The notes below the pieces were generated by a model, which worked only from the letters and a program-made list of their open reading frames with translations, did not search any database and was not told the origin of the DNA. This document shows, one piece after another, positions 1 through 10,508 of a stretch of 64,000 nt of DNA (its first letter is position 1; every line of letters begins with the position of its first letter). The position numbers and the translations under genes were made by a program. This DNA comes from Bryoerythrophyllum caledonicum (lineage: Eukaryota > Streptophyta > Bryopsida > Pottiales > Pottiaceae): the NCBI GenBank assembly GCA_963971425.1, contig OZ020514.1:12095218-12159217 (forward strand), given 5' to 3'.

Positions 1-235
1 GTGACATGTCGTGACGGACCCTCTCGTTACGACACAATAGAGTCAACCTAGGGTCAAAGCTGAACTTTAACCCTATGTATGGTACATATGTTACCTCGGC
101 GTCGACGTGGCCGTCCTATGTGGCATTGACATCCTACGTGTCTCTCACCACTTTTACCCTTTGCTGTGTTGTATTAACCTTTGAGTGAAAATCAATTACG
201 TTGGGGGGTTTTTCAGAGGGAGCAGTTTAGGAGCG

Positions 236-915
236 GACTGCACGCGGACATGCGATGACCGTCCGCGGACATGCCGCGGACTGCGTGCGGACACTGCCGC
301 GGACTGGCTGCGGATACGCAGCGGACTGAACTTGGACCCGCGGACTGCCTGCGGATACGCAGCGGACTGGATATGTACCCACGGACTGGCTGCAAACGCT
401 GTTGCGGACTGATCACGGACTGGCTGCGGACTCTGCCGCGGACTGGATGTGGACCCGCGGAGTGGCTGCGGATACGCAGCGGACTGGATGGGACCCGCGG
501 ACTGGCTGCGGACGCTGCCGCGGACTGATCGCGGACTAGCCGCGGACACTGCCGCGGACTGGATGTGGACCCGCGGATTGGCTGCGGACTGGATGAGGAC
601 CCGTGGACTGGCTGCGGACGCTGCTGCGGACGTTGCCACGGACTGATCGCGGACTGGCCGCGGACACTACCGCGGATACGTAGCGGACTGGATGTGGACC
701 CGCGGACTGGCTGCGGACGGTGCCGCGGATACGTAGCGGACTGGATGTGGACCCGCGGACTGGCTGCGGATACGCAGCGGACTGGATGGGGACCCGCGGA
801 TTGAGTGTAGACCCGCGGACTAGCTGCGGACTGGTCGCGGACTGGCCGCGGACACTGCCGCGGACTGATCGCGGTCACTGCCGCGGACTGGCCGCGGACT
901 GATCGCGGACTCGCA
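236..915. repeat. GCGGACTG tandem array A
   Basis: About 680 bp built almost only of short degenerate units such as GCGGACTGGCTGCGGA and GCGGACTGGATGTGGACCCG. It is very GC-rich and all in one orientation. It lies downstream of the kinase gene, near the left side of the hAT-type unit. The same unit recurs at 3,424-3,618 and 6,797-7,045. The several open frames through it are products of the repeat and are not annotated as genes. Confidence 0.9.
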
Positions 916-1219
916 CCGGCCTAGGTGTGGGGGCGCCAATGCAACGCGGATTGGGAGTGGGGGAGCGCGGATATGGTAGTTAGGATATTTTTTAATTACG
1001 TTATTCCATTTTATTTTTGAAGATACAAAGGGCGGATTGGGAGACCAATTCAAAACAATTTGTACAAAGTTGTTCTTCATTCAAAATTACAGGGAAGTCC
1101 AAAAAGGCATTCTCTTCTTGCAAATAACCGAATACAAATTAGACAACACTTCACAACATAGAGAAGATGCTACATACCCTACAGTATCTAAGGACTATGA
1201 AATCACAATATACTATATA

Positions 1220-3172
1220 CTACTCATTGCGGAAGAAATCCCATGGTGTAGCTAGGTTGTAGGGCGGTCCTTTCAACAAGTCTACTACATGCGTGACGGT
1301 TGATCTCTCTAGTGGATCGGGTTTCAACAACTCGTCCATGGCTTGCTCAAATCGCTTGGACAATGAACTCGGATCTTTGTTCTTTTGGAACAAGCTTGAA
1401 GAGCAATCGCGGTTGTAGATCCTCCTTGCCAAGTACCCCACTGCATACGCCTCAGATCTATGGTTGTGCTTATGCTTTATTCCCATTCTCCTCGGTGACG
1501 TTGGTGTTCCGGGCTTCCCATATACATAGAATAGCTCGGGGGCAGCATGACGATACTTAGCTCGGAAAGCACCGAGCTCTGTACTAGAGGGTCGACCGTA
1601 GTTTGACATCTTGTCTTCGCCGTCCCATGATGCCATTCCCCAATCACACACCCCGATGTACACTACATCTTTTTTCTCTTGCGGAAAATGAAGCATAACA
1701 TTGTTGGGGCTCAAGTCGTTGTGCAAAATGCGCTGGGAATGTATCACATCCATGATGCACAGTAGTGCCCATGCTAAATAGGCCCGATTTTTACGATACA
1801 CGCATAGTTCCATACGAGCCTCAAGGTCGATTCCAGCTGTTTTAAGAATATCATCTTCGTGTTCCTCCTCATATTTTGAATCGATCCTCCAAATAGATGC
1901 TAGTGAGCCACCGTTCCACCATAGAGTATACGACTCGTATGTTCTTCTATCCAGGTACTGGATTTTGATAACCCCTGCATGGTCCACTGGACATGCTAAC
2001 GCCTCAATTGAACGTTTCTCCCGGTTTTTTTCACGACTATCCTCCTTCATTGTTTTCCCCGCAAACTCCATGTGTGCTGGAATGCAACTTACACCGTCAA
2101 TACTCACACAACGGACAACTCCAAAGCCTCCTTCATAATTTCTAGTATCCAACGCCTTTACCTCCGCATGCATTGGAAGCCACACTACACCTTCACGACC
2201 TCTACTCGCAACCCGCGCAACCAAATCTTGATCAATCCAAGGAATAGCGAGGTTAGTTCTCCCTTTCGGCTTGATTGCTTCTACCCCCTCTTTGAGTCTC
2301 TCAAACAATAACTTCACTTCCATTGCTTGTTCGCTTACATCTTCCTTGTAATAGACATCCCAAATAGTCTTCACGGGGTTGTGAATAGCTTGTTTGGCAA
2401 ACAAGCTGGGCCATGTATCCATTGAATGTCTCAATTTATCTTCGCGAAAATTTACTTCATTGGCAATATTTTGGATAATGAGTATCAATCTTGCCTCCAT
2501 AGCTTCTAGTCCTGTAGCGCCGTTACACAAGTACCGTTTCTCCAACTTGGATAGACCTTTCTCTATCATCCAAAATAATATATCTGCTACAACCCTGAAC
2601 TTAAATTCCTTGCTCATTGCATCCAAATGGCTTGTCCTTGCTCTTTTCTTATAGGGCTCTGAGTCCTCTGAAAAAGCTGGCCGTTTACCCCGCCTTCGTC
2701 CCGCTCCAACTGAAGGTTCGCTTGGAACCAAGGAATTTGTTGCAGATGGTACCTCATCATGTCGAACAGCCCTTAGTGATGGCTCTCCTACTGCGGGCTC
2801 ACCACTTGATCTGCCTGAACTGCGAGCTCCCGGGTGTCGAAATCCGCTCAAACTTTGAGATCCTCGTGACCGCCCTCTTTCAGTGGTCCCCCGCGCTGAT
2901 CCTCGTGGAACCCCTCGAGATCCTACTGCGCCTCGTGAATGTGATTGCGACCCACGAGAATTATTTCGTCCAAGTGCATGAAATTCTTGGTGCAGTTCTT
3001 CCATGCCGTGCCTGCGACCCCTGTCACTTCGCCCACTTCCACTACCTTGTCCTCTCGCCAACATACCACCACTCACACGATCGGCTGCAGCAGTGGTTGA
3101 TTGAATTTCCACCTGATGAGCCTCGTGGAGTTGCATGTCTGCATCTTGATAATGCACCCTGCTATCGGCCAT
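1220..3172 (-). CDS. protein-kinase-like protein with RG-rich N-terminus
   Basis: A single uninterrupted frame of 650 residues starting at the ATG ending at 3,172. Residues about 35-135 are rich in RG and SRG and look disordered. A basic stretch around 158-180 (GRRRGKRP, KKRART) could be a nuclear signal. The kinase fold occupies about 345-645: glycine loop GGFGVV at 348-353, lysine in AGK at 373, catalytic loop HNDLSPNNV at 484-492 (HRD changed to HND), metal-binding DWG at 510-512 (DFG changed to DWG), and an APE motif at 544-546. These residues suggest an active or recently active enzyme; substrate unknown. There are no introns, unlike most plant kinases, and the gene is flanked by the same arrays as the hAT transposase. 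A TATA-like CTATATAAAG lies about 225 bp upstream. It may be transposon cargo rather than a normal host gene. The family is not recognised beyond the kinase fold. Confidence 0.75.
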   Translation of the reverse strand: MADSRVHYQDADMQLHEAHQVEIQSTTAAADRVSGGMLARGQGSGSGRSDRGRRHGMEELHQEFHALGRNNSRGSQSHSRGAVGSRGVPRGSARGTTERGRSRGSQSLSGFRHPGARSSGRSSGEPAVGEPSLRAVRHDEVPSATNSLVPSEPSVGAGRRRGKRPAFSEDSEPYKKRARTSHLDAMSKEFKFRVVADILFWMIEKGLSKLEKRYLCNGATGLEAMEARLILIIQNIANEVNFREDKLRHSMDTWPSLFAKQAIHNPVKTIWDVYYKEDVSEQAMEVKLLFERLKEGVEAIKPKGRTNLAIPWIDQDLVARVASRGREGVVWLPMHAEVKALDTRNYEGGFGVVRCVSIDGVSCIPAHMEFAGKTMKEDSREKNREKRSIEALACPVDHAGVIKIQYLDRRTYESYTLWWNGGSLASIWRIDSKYEEEHEDDILKTAGIDLEARMELCVYRKNRAYLAWALLCIMDVIHSQRILHNDLSPNNVMLHFPQEKKDVVYIGVCDWGMASWDGEDKMSNYGRPSSTELGAFRAKYRHAAPELFYVYGKPGTPTSPRRMGIKHKHNHRSEAYAVGYLARRIYNRDCSSSLFQKNKDPSSLSKRFEQAMDELLKPDPLERSTVTHVVDLLKGPPYNLATPWDFFRNE

Positions 3173-3186
3173 TCCTGTAAAGTAGT

Positions 3187-3214
3187 TAACCGGTCACTTA
3201 AACCGGTCACTTAA
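3187..3214. repeat. 14-bp direct duplication upstream of kinase start
   Basis: Two adjacent copies of AACCGGTCACTTA lie just upstream of the kinase start codon, in its probable 5' leader. Role unknown. Confidence 0.6.
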
Positions 3215-3392
3215 AGTGCAGTGCGAAAGTGAGTGAGTCTGGAAAAAAATGACAAGGGTTACCCCCGCATTCGTCTTTCCCAACTCCTATACCTTCGAAA
3301 TCCGTGCAATGGTGCTCACGCAACAAGGTCTTGGATTCCTATTGGGCAAGGAAATGGAGGGAGAAAAATGAGGACGTCAATGGCCTATCCGC

Positions 3393-3403
3393 CTTTATAT
3401 AGG
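3393..3403 (-). promoter_or_regulatory. TATA box of the kinase gene
   Basis: Minus-strand CCTATATAAAG, about 225 bp upstream of the kinase ATG. Array B begins about 20 bp further upstream. The transposase gene shows the same order (array, then TATA, then gene). Confidence 0.5.
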
Positions 3404-3423
3404 CTGCAAGGGGTCAGGAACAT

Positions 3424-3618
3424 TGCGGATAGGGTTGGGAACCTGGAGAACCGCGCGGTCGGGGAGCGGACGGGGCGCGGACTGGACGCGGACGGGGTGC
3501 GGATTAGGTTGGAAGAGCCCGCGGACTGCCCGTGGACTGCAGCGGATTGCCCGCGGACTGCCCGCGGATGGGGCGCGGATTGGGTTGGAAGAGCCCGCGG
3601 ACTGGCAACCGATTGCCC
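3424..3618. repeat. GCGGACTG tandem array B
   Basis: GC-rich array of the same family as arrays A and C (GCGGACGGGG, GCGGACTGCC units). It begins just upstream of the kinase TATA box and runs into an assembly gap, so its full length is not known. Confidence 0.85.
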
Positions 3619-3818
3619 NNNNNNNNNNNNNNNNNNNNNNNNNNNNNNNNNNNNNNNNNNNNNNNNNNNNNNNNNNNNNNNNNNNNNNNNNNNNNNNNNN
3701 NNNNNNNNNNNNNNNNNNNNNNNNNNNNNNNNNNNNNNNNNNNNNNNNNNNNNNNNNNNNNNNNNNNNNNNNNNNNNNNNNNNNNNNNNNNNNNNNNNNN
3801 NNNNNNNNNNNNNNNNNN
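3619..3818. other. assembly gap (200 N)
   Basis: Exactly 200 undetermined bases, a usual placeholder for a gap of unknown size. It follows directly on the GCGGACTG array, so the gap most likely reflects collapse of that repeat. Confidence 0.99.
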
Positions 3819-4026
3819 CTATGAACAGTATTCGACCAAATGGATTGCCGACGATTTCGTCCTTGTCCAATGTTTGGACGATTGTTTTGAAGTGCTACCA
3901 ATGAAGCACCGACCCCCCGTGTGGTCGCTCCACCGAATCTCCCCGCAACTACATGACTACGGGTGATCCGCCGATTTTGTATTCCAACTTGGGGAGGTAC
4001 ATCAACCTCTGTGGTTGACACATTCA

Positions 4027-6623
4027 CTACACCCTCTTCAATAGGCGTGGATAACCCTTGAACATTTGAAGTCGTAGTACATGGCAGATTGGAATTGCCA
4101 TTGCAAACCACCCTTGATGGCACAAGAGACGTATCACACGCCGGTGTAGTGGCCTCCTCATCCCTGTGATCCGGGATATGTTGCCTTTCCCCACCAAATG
4201 ATAACGAATCACTTTCAGGCTGGGATGGCAAGTCAACGTTTGCGTGGACGGCTTGGTGGTGAACGCCCCCTTCCTGTTCACGCCAGAGTCCTTGTCCTGC
4301 ACAAAGTTGTCCAAATGACGGCCCATCATCATCCCCGCGAAGGTAGATGGCCATTGAACATGTTGTGGTTCTTCACCTTCGATAAACTCAAAAACACCAA
4401 TATCTCCAGTTCTACGATCACCATCAAAGTGAAGGCCGTCATAATCCGAACTGTTATCCCCATCACGGTGACCCTCACCACCGTCACCATCTGAATCTTC
4501 ATTGTCCGAATCAAAAGTACCAACGTCCATGTCAAAATCACCAAGTCCATCATGATCGACATGATGGCCATCATCATTGGCATCATCAGAATCGTCCCCC
4601 ATTGCTTTCATCATCGGAATGCACGCCATTCAACTCAAGCCATTGAGCAACCCTCGTTCCTCTTCGATGCCTAAGGAGCCTAGAATTGGTGTAAATGTAA
4701 ACGAGGTCCTGCGCCTGACTATGTTGTAGGCGATTGCGGGATTTTTTGTGAACATAAGAGTACATGCTCCAATTGCGTTCGCATGCCGAAGCAGAACATA
4801 CTTGAGCAAAGATGCGTCTTGCTATAATCTGCAATTGCTTTGCCCCGCCTCCCATGGCATCCCACCATTCATGGGGCGGTACATTCAAGACATTTGGTTG
4901 CATGGAATCTGCAAATGTCCCTCTGTTCTCAATGAAATCTTGGTACTAATTGAGGACCAAACCTAGATCATCCTCCCCTCGTAATTAGGTTCCAAAGAAC
5001 ACCATTCAAGATTGGTCTTGCAAGCTCGTGCTCGTGCAACGGGACCCATCCACGCAAAGAAGGATTCAACATAGCCCCCGCCCAATGAAGGTCAGTAATC
5101 ATGAGCCCCCATCTTGCATTAAAGGCATCTAATGCCCTTGTTGCCAAATCTTGTTCCAAGCAGAACGGGGCATTGCGGAATCCTTGAACATGGATCCCCA
5201 ATTCATGCATGACCTTCCATGCATGACACATAGCGGGAGCATTGCCGTCAAACACACGAAGAGCACGTACCACCGGCAACACCATGTACTCAAAATTCAC
5301 ACAAACATCCCAAAATCCATCCGAGCGTATAACGCGTCGTGCATAAAGGCCTTTTGCATGTGCCCTTGTATTTTGAGTCCGCAATACCGCTAGAAAAGCA
5401 TGCCAGTCTTCATCAACCACCATTCGCTCCAATGCTTGGCGAACTTGGAGGAGGCATTGTATCGTGAGAAAGTTTGTTGCAAACCGTGTCTCATTGGGCA
5501 AACGAATAGAAAGATCGGGTGATAACCTTCGAAAGATTGCTTGTGGGGCATGGTGGTTCTTGATGAATAAACAAACAACCCTTGCCTTCTTAACAATCCT
5601 TTGTACCCACGTTTCTTTGCCCCAATCTTCCAGTAAAAGATCCAAGCAATGGGCAGCGCATCCTTGAACATAGAGATGTGGAATTTCTTGCATGATGTCA
5701 TGACATGCGGCCGCCATGACTGGAGCATTGTCCGTGCATACTTGGACAACATTTGCATGTCCAACCATTTGCAGAAAACGGTCGGATTTGAGAAGCAACA
5801 TAAAAGTGGTCTTTATAATTTCCCGATGTATCGATGGTGCCTATGAAAACATCCCTTTTGTGCATGACTGAACAACATTTAACAAAGGTCGGTTCTGAAT
5901 GTTGTCCCAGCCATCACTACATATTGTAACGCCATACTTTGATATAGCATTACCCATGGCTACATTGACAGCCGTTTGTACATCAACTTTTTTGTTTGTC
6001 AACAACTTCGTACGTACGGCATTGTAGGTCGGTGGATGGTAGGCGGGCATTCGTACGCGTGCAGTTTCCTGAACCGCTTTTACAAAAGCAGGGTGCCTAA
6101 TGATATTGAATGGAATGTTTGCTTCATAGAAAGCACTAGACCAAGCCTTGTCCAAGAGTTGCCTTTTGGAAATGTTGAAACCCTCAGGCAAGGTCGCTTG
6201 ACGTAGCTCTCGAGGTTCCCTATCTAAGTGTACGGATTCCACGCCACGACTTGTTTGGGAGTTCTGAATCTGCTCCAGGTCGTCCACCACGGATTGTGTC
6301 AATAAGTGTTCCACTCCAATCCCATTCTCGTCATCAATACGTTGTTGGGAACATGGTACATCGTTGGCAGCATCAAGACGATTAGGAACAATCCCATCAC
6401 AACTTTGAAACAACAAACGCACATGTGGAGGCACCATCCTACACAATTGGACGTCGCGACCTGGATTATTAGGATGACGGTACCCCATATGCGACAACAT
6501 CCTATCGGCTCTATAAACCATAGAGTGAGAACAAAACCGACACTTCACTTGTCGTGCTGCTCTTGAAGGAGCGTTGCCCATGTCTTCGTACCATAGATCC
6601 CATACAGAATTCCGACGCGGCAT
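4027..6623 (-). pseudogene. hAT transposase, frame-disrupted
   Basis: The minus-strand frames read in order as a plant-type hAT transposase. A BED-like zinc finger comes first (CRFCSHSM, then H and H spaced as in C2H2; about 6,510-6,560). A DUF659-like block follows (ICSDGWDN, PLLNVVQ; about 5,880-5,930), then the catalytic core part (VCTDNAPVM and CAAHCLDLLLEDW; about 5,640-5,740). Next is the C-terminal dimerisation region (WWDAMGG, ACERNWS, KSRNRL; about 4,700-4,880), then an Asp-rich tail. The reading frame changes near 5,870, between the DUF659 part and the core, and again between the core and the dimerisation block at about 4.9-4.97 kb. It is therefore probably not translatable as it stands. 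The start was chosen at 6,623 because the zinc finger follows directly and a TATA box lies about 150 bp upstream. Confidence 0.8.
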
Positions 6624-6767
6624 GGAGTCGCACTGAACTCAAAGCCAACTACGTGTCAGCAATTCCCTCCTCAGCAATGGGATTTCGAGCAATGCATTCT
6701 TGTACAAAGAATCCAAGGTCTTGAAAAGCCACTATGCAGGATTAAGCACCATCGCCTTGGAACGGCA

Positions 6768-6780
6768 CTATTTTATACTG
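6768..6780 (-). promoter_or_regulatory. TATA box of the hAT transposase
   Basis: Minus-strand CAGTATAAAATAG, about 145 bp upstream of the transposase ATG. Array C starts about 17 bp further upstream, mirroring the kinase promoter. Confidence 0.5.
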
Positions 6781-6796
6781 AAATTCAAATGGAGCA

Positions 6797-7045
6797 GGCG
6801 CGGTTGGGGCGCGGACTAGCAGCGGACGTAGCCGCGGACAGCCCCGGACAGCCCGCGGACTGCCACGGACTGCCCGCGGACTACAAGCGACAGTGGTTTG
6901 GACTGGCCGCGGACTACAAGCGACAGTGGTTTGGACTGGCCGCGGACTGAGCGCGGACTAGCAGCGGACTGAGCGCGGAAGGGCTGCGGACTGCCCACGG
7001 ACAGCCTTCGATGACGGAGTGAGGCGCGGATTGGCGCGGACACTC
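6797..7045. repeat. GCGGACTG tandem array C
   Basis: Third array of the family (GCGGACTAGCAGCGGAC units), immediately upstream of the transposase TATA box. It includes two copies of a 35-bp stretch around GACTACAAGCGACAGTGG at about 6,879 and 6,914. Confidence 0.85.
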
Positions 7046-7195
7046 CTTCGACCCAAGCTGAAAATTACTGCGACATGAATTTACCGCAGTTGATGACATG
7101 TCTGCACATGTGGCATGCAGATTCCTTTCTGAATCCAACGTGTCTCTCCAGAGGTAAATGTGAAAGTTGTGTTTTCTGCCATCAAAATGGCCCCG

Positions 7196-7300
7196 TCACA
7201 GTAAAGTCACGATCCGTCACAATGTCATGCCGTCATTGTGTCGTGACATCGTGACATTGTGACGGAAATTGTCCCCGTCACGACACAATAGACAACCCTG
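7196..7300. repeat. hAT right terminal region with subterminal palindrome
   Basis: CCGTCACAATGTCA at 7,214-7,227 is the exact reverse complement of TGACATTGTGACGG at 7,252-7,265, giving a 14-bp stem. Outside it come GTCACGACACAATAGACAACCC and the terminal CAACCCTG at 7,293-7,300. Such subterminal palindromes are common transposase-binding regions in hAT elements. Confidence 0.6.
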
Positions 7301-7504
7301 ACAGGTTTCTATGGTGTTGATTTATAACATGTTTTTTGGAAATTTTTATTGTAGATGGAACTTACTAAAACCTTTGTAGAATTATTCTATTTTCCTAAAT
7401 CCAATCTTTGATGAAAAAGTAATACTACCCAAAGCATGTTCTTTGGACGGGTTGGCAAGCCGGGCAAGGTACTAAAGAGGTGAATAGTACTATAATTGTA
7501 GAAC

Positions 7505-8429
7505 TTAACCCCTAAAGGACCATGACAATTTTTCACCAAAAGCACTTCAAGATTGTTGATTCTAGTGCAATGAGTAAAGAAGGAAACAAAACCTTATATT
7601 TATAGTTTTGACCAGAGGATCCCAATTAAGACTTACTAAGTAACATACTCACAAAATTTCATATACTTCGACCGTACAGATTGAAAGATTGTAGTGTTTG
7701 AAGTACTGAAAATGGTTCATTTTCTTCCCTACGTTAAGTGGATCATCAGACTTTGACTTCACTTCGTATCAAGTTTATGCACTATACAAGGTCTAAAAAT
7801 TTTACCATTGTGTTAAGCATGATGTTCGTTCCGTGTACACCAATTTTTAGAGCTAGAAAAGGGGTGTAGCATATTCAAAACAAGTGTGCATGGAGTTGAG
7901 GTTAAACATTTGCCATTTGCCATTTTATTTTTTTGTGAACTTAATATGTTTTAGAATGATAATAAAAATAGCCGATAAAAATTTTCTCACCACATATTGT
8001 TGCTGAAAAATAAAAAGTAAAAAATATGAAGATCTTTAGGTTTTATGTAGAAAAGATGAATTTTTTTCGTCTGCTTGCCCAAAATGTGTAAAAATGTTTG
8101 ACTTGAGTTAAAATGTTCTTTTACACTAAAGACAAGAATTTGCTTTTAGCATCTTCAAAGAAGGTAATATTCTCTACATGTGTGAAAAATCTCAATGTCA
8201 ATAGAATTTTCTAGCAAAATTTTGGAGATACGCGGAGTCATCATTTCTAACTTTGAGTGATACTTACTTTCAAACCATGAATGCAAATAAAATAATAAAA
8301 TAACCTCCACAAAGCTCTTATGAAGGAAAATCTAGTATAAAAATTTCGAATTTAAATGATTATAATTTTAGGAACCTGTCTAAAATCACAATCGTCTCCC
8401 CGAGGGACACTTGGTCTTTTAGGGGTTAA
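7505..8429. mobile_element. TTAA-flanked terminal-inverted-repeat element (non-autonomous)
   Basis: A 917-bp AT-rich segment (7,509-8,425) begins CCCCTAAAGGACCA and ends TGGTCTTTTAGGGG, so the ends form an inverted repeat of about 15 bp. TTAA stands on both sides (7,505-7,508 and 8,426-8,429). No transposase frame is present. TTAA plus a CCC start is the signature of piggyBac-type elements, but a TTA/TAA-targeting Harbinger-type element is not excluded. The right third is repeated at 62,498-62,803. Confidence 0.6.
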
Positions 8430-8877
8430 ATGGGATTGTTGTAGAGTTAAATAGTCCAATTTTTTAGGCTGGTAGGAGTGAAGGAAAGTACTTGGCACCC
8501 TGGTTTTTTTACTTTAAAATGTGTAGAAATTTGCGGAATATGAATCATTGTAGTGTGAAGCCCAAATGGCTAAGTTGATGGGCCATGACCCATACCATTT
8601 GGCAAATTCCAATTCTCTTTTTAGTCCTTACAGGTCCTCATTTAAAAAAATTCCCTTTCACTTTCTCTACTCATGATAGAGCCTAGAATCGAACACAATT
8701 TTGGCCAAAAAATCAAGAAAATTGCCAAATTGTGTATTACTTAAAAAATTCTAGTACGAACATTGCCATAGTAATTGTTACAAAACATCAATGGATGAGA
8801 TTTTTTTACCAAAAGAGAGTTGGTGAAAAATTTGCCAATCTGGATTAGAGCCATGGAGCAGCATGGAGAAGCCTACA
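8430..8877. other. intergenic, nothing recognised
   Basis: AT-rich sequence without a credible frame, RNA gene or repeat end that I can recognise. Confidence 0.5.
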
Positions 8878-8915
8878 GGATTGCTATCTTGTGAGCGGCG
8901 AGCGGCGAGCGTTGA
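8878..8915 (+). repeat. solo terminal repeat related to the 16-kb MULE ends
   Basis: GGATTGCTATCTTGTGAGCGG, followed by further GAGCGGC units, closely resembles the left end of the 16-kb element (GGGACGAAGCTATTTTGCGA, then GAGCGG units) in the same orientation. It lies about 0.75 kb beyond the 3' end of the interrupted ParB-methyltransferase copy B/C. It may be the left end of an older, related element that carried that copy. No partner end was found to the right. Confidence 0.45.
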
Positions 8916-9632
8916 GCACTAAATTTTAAAAAAAAAATTGGTAGTGTTTTTTGTTGAATTTGGAAAGGGTCACCTATGGCCGTGGGTTCTATTTAGACTG
9001 TGTTGACATACGAAAAATTAACAGAAATTTACGACGACAATGTACTTGGACATATGGAAGTATGAGTACTTTAGGATCGATTGCAACATTTCAATTGAAA
9101 TTGGAAGGGACGCTTATGGGTGAGGATTTAGAGTTCTATGTACTGCGACAAGTCAATAGACTAAGAAATTCAATGGAAAAAATTGAAATTATATGGTTTA
9201 GGGTGGCACGCAGAATTTAAGTGATACCTAGTTCATACCCTTATAATACCTTGATGATATCCATGTAATACCTAGGGGATAAAAATTAGATACCATGGAG
9301 ATACCCGTTGTGTTCGAACCACTCTAAATTGAAATATTCCAATTCTTCGACAGCAGTTGATTTAAAAATAGCAAAGCCTAAGATACGAAGAATGTAAACT
9401 CAGAGGACATGTAACGAAGTTACAAAGGATATTTATAATGAATCAAATATTTAATCGTAGATAGAACGAAATCTTCTCATCACGCATTAATGACATACGA
9501 TGTTTTTTGTTAGACATACGTGAAAAGAATGGGATATTGACATGAATGAAGATGACCAATGATGGGAAAATAATGAAGACAACCAACTGGTACTGTGATA
9601 GTAAAACAAAACAACAAACTAATGCAGAGGAA

Positions 9633-10452
9633 TTAAGATCCTTCCGCGAAAAGGTCACTCGTGTCACTATCGTCCGAAGAACTATCACTACTCTCCGAGC
9701 CACTAACGCAAGCCTCCCCATCTATGAAAGGACATGTAGTGGACCTACGTGGGACTACCGTTTGAAGACGTGGAGGGGAATGTTGTGCTGCCATGGCGTC
9801 AGCAATAGCGGCATCCCAGGGATTAAAATGGAATTGACGCGTGGGGCTCTTCACCTCCAACAACAACGGAGAAAGCACTCCAACATGAGTCCTTGACAAT
9901 GATGCCATCAACGACGAAGGCCGGCTGCACAAATTAAAGTCCGGTTTAGAATTTAAGCATGTGTAAAGTTAAAATTGTAAACCGCATTCCAAAACTAAAA
10001 TCAATTTAGGGTAGGACTTACTCACAACGTCTTTTCAAGACAGTCTTCACCTCTGGCTCGTTGTCATCAATCTCCAAGGGGCGCTTGCGAGAGCCTTCCG
10101 CCACCACTGTTGGCAGAGTTGACTCGACCTCAATAGTGTCAGGGATCACAAGAAGGAGAATTTCTTCCACCAACTCTCGGTCGTCCTCCAGTGCCAAAAT
10201 GTGCCGCTTAAGAGCCTTGCACGCCTTAATAGACGCCCTTTCATGAAAAAAAAAACATATGATGTTAACACATGAAAGCAAGAGTATAACAGAAGAAGTG
10301 GGTTGATATGAAAAAATTCTAACCAGTAGATGCTGTGAGATCCAGAACAATGTCCTCCTCTTGAGTGCAAAGATCAATCAGAGCCTCCATGAGGTTCGTG
10401 GACTTTTCTCGTGCACCACGCCATGGTATGTCACTATCCGCCCTCATGGTCA
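9633..10452 (-). pseudogene. 3' part of ParB-methyltransferase copy B/C (methyltransferase C-terminus)
   Basis: Minus-strand exons matching the last three exons of copy A. The first (10,452-10,324) encodes PWRGAREKST and VLDLTASTG, the cofactor-binding motif of beta-class amino-methyltransferases (compare PWRGPREKST and DCTAATG in copy A). The next encodes RASIKACKALKRHILALEDD and a basic end. The last ends in a Ser/Asp-rich tail (SSDSSSDDSDTSD) with a TAA stop at 9,633, like the STDDSDLD tail of copy A. The fragment starts exactly at the 9-bp target duplication of the 16-kb transposon, so it is the severed 3' end of the gene at 26,466-29,599. The junction of the first two exons is not in clean phase with the splice sites I could see. 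Confidence 0.75.
10444..10452. repeat. 9-bp target-site duplication, left copy
   Basis: TCATGGTCA, identical to 26,466-26,474 on the other side of the 16-kb element. Nine bases is the usual Mutator-superfamily duplication length. Confidence 0.85.
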
Positions 10453-10508
10453 GGGACGAAGCTATTTTGCGAGCGGGGAGCGGTGAGCGGTAAGTTCTGC
10501 GACTTTTT
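10453..10508 (+). repeat. left terminal inverted repeat of the 16-kb MULE
   Basis: GGGACGAAGCTATTTTGCGA followed by GCGGGGAGCGGTGAGCGG. It pairs with the right end after one short gap. The GAGCGG-type iterations could be transposase-binding sites. Confidence 0.8.

Larger units (their letters stand above)
1..7300 (-). mobile_element. hAT-type DNA transposon unit carrying a transposase and a protein kinase
   Basis: A unit running at least from the window start to 7,300. The right end reads CAACCCTG, i.e. a CAGGGTTG terminus on the minus strand, which is a common hAT end. Just inside it lies a subterminal palindrome. The interior holds a decayed hAT transposase (4.0-6.6 kb) and an intact kinase-like gene (1.2-3.2 kb), both on the minus strand, with GCGGACTG arrays at the left side, between the genes and at the right side. 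A sequence like the right end (ACGACACAATAGAGTCAACC) also occurs at 31-50 in the same orientation, so the matching left inverted end is not seen and probably lies outside the window or is lost. That kinase and transposase travel together is inferred from shared array and promoter layout. A 200-base assembly gap lies inside. Confidence 0.55.

Noticed and set aside
1-50. Left terminal inverted repeat of the hAT unit at the window start
   Set aside because: The sequence is in direct, not inverted, orientation relative to the right end, so it is not a matching left end; it may belong to a neighbouring copy.
185-902. Overlapping open frames on both strands through the GCGGACTG array
   Set aside because: They arise because the GC-rich repeat unit lacks stops in several frames; composition is repetitive and no domain is present.
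8951-9220. 89-residue plus-strand frame near the lone MULE-type end
   Set aside because: No recognisable domain, no splice partner, in AT-rich DNA; probably chance.
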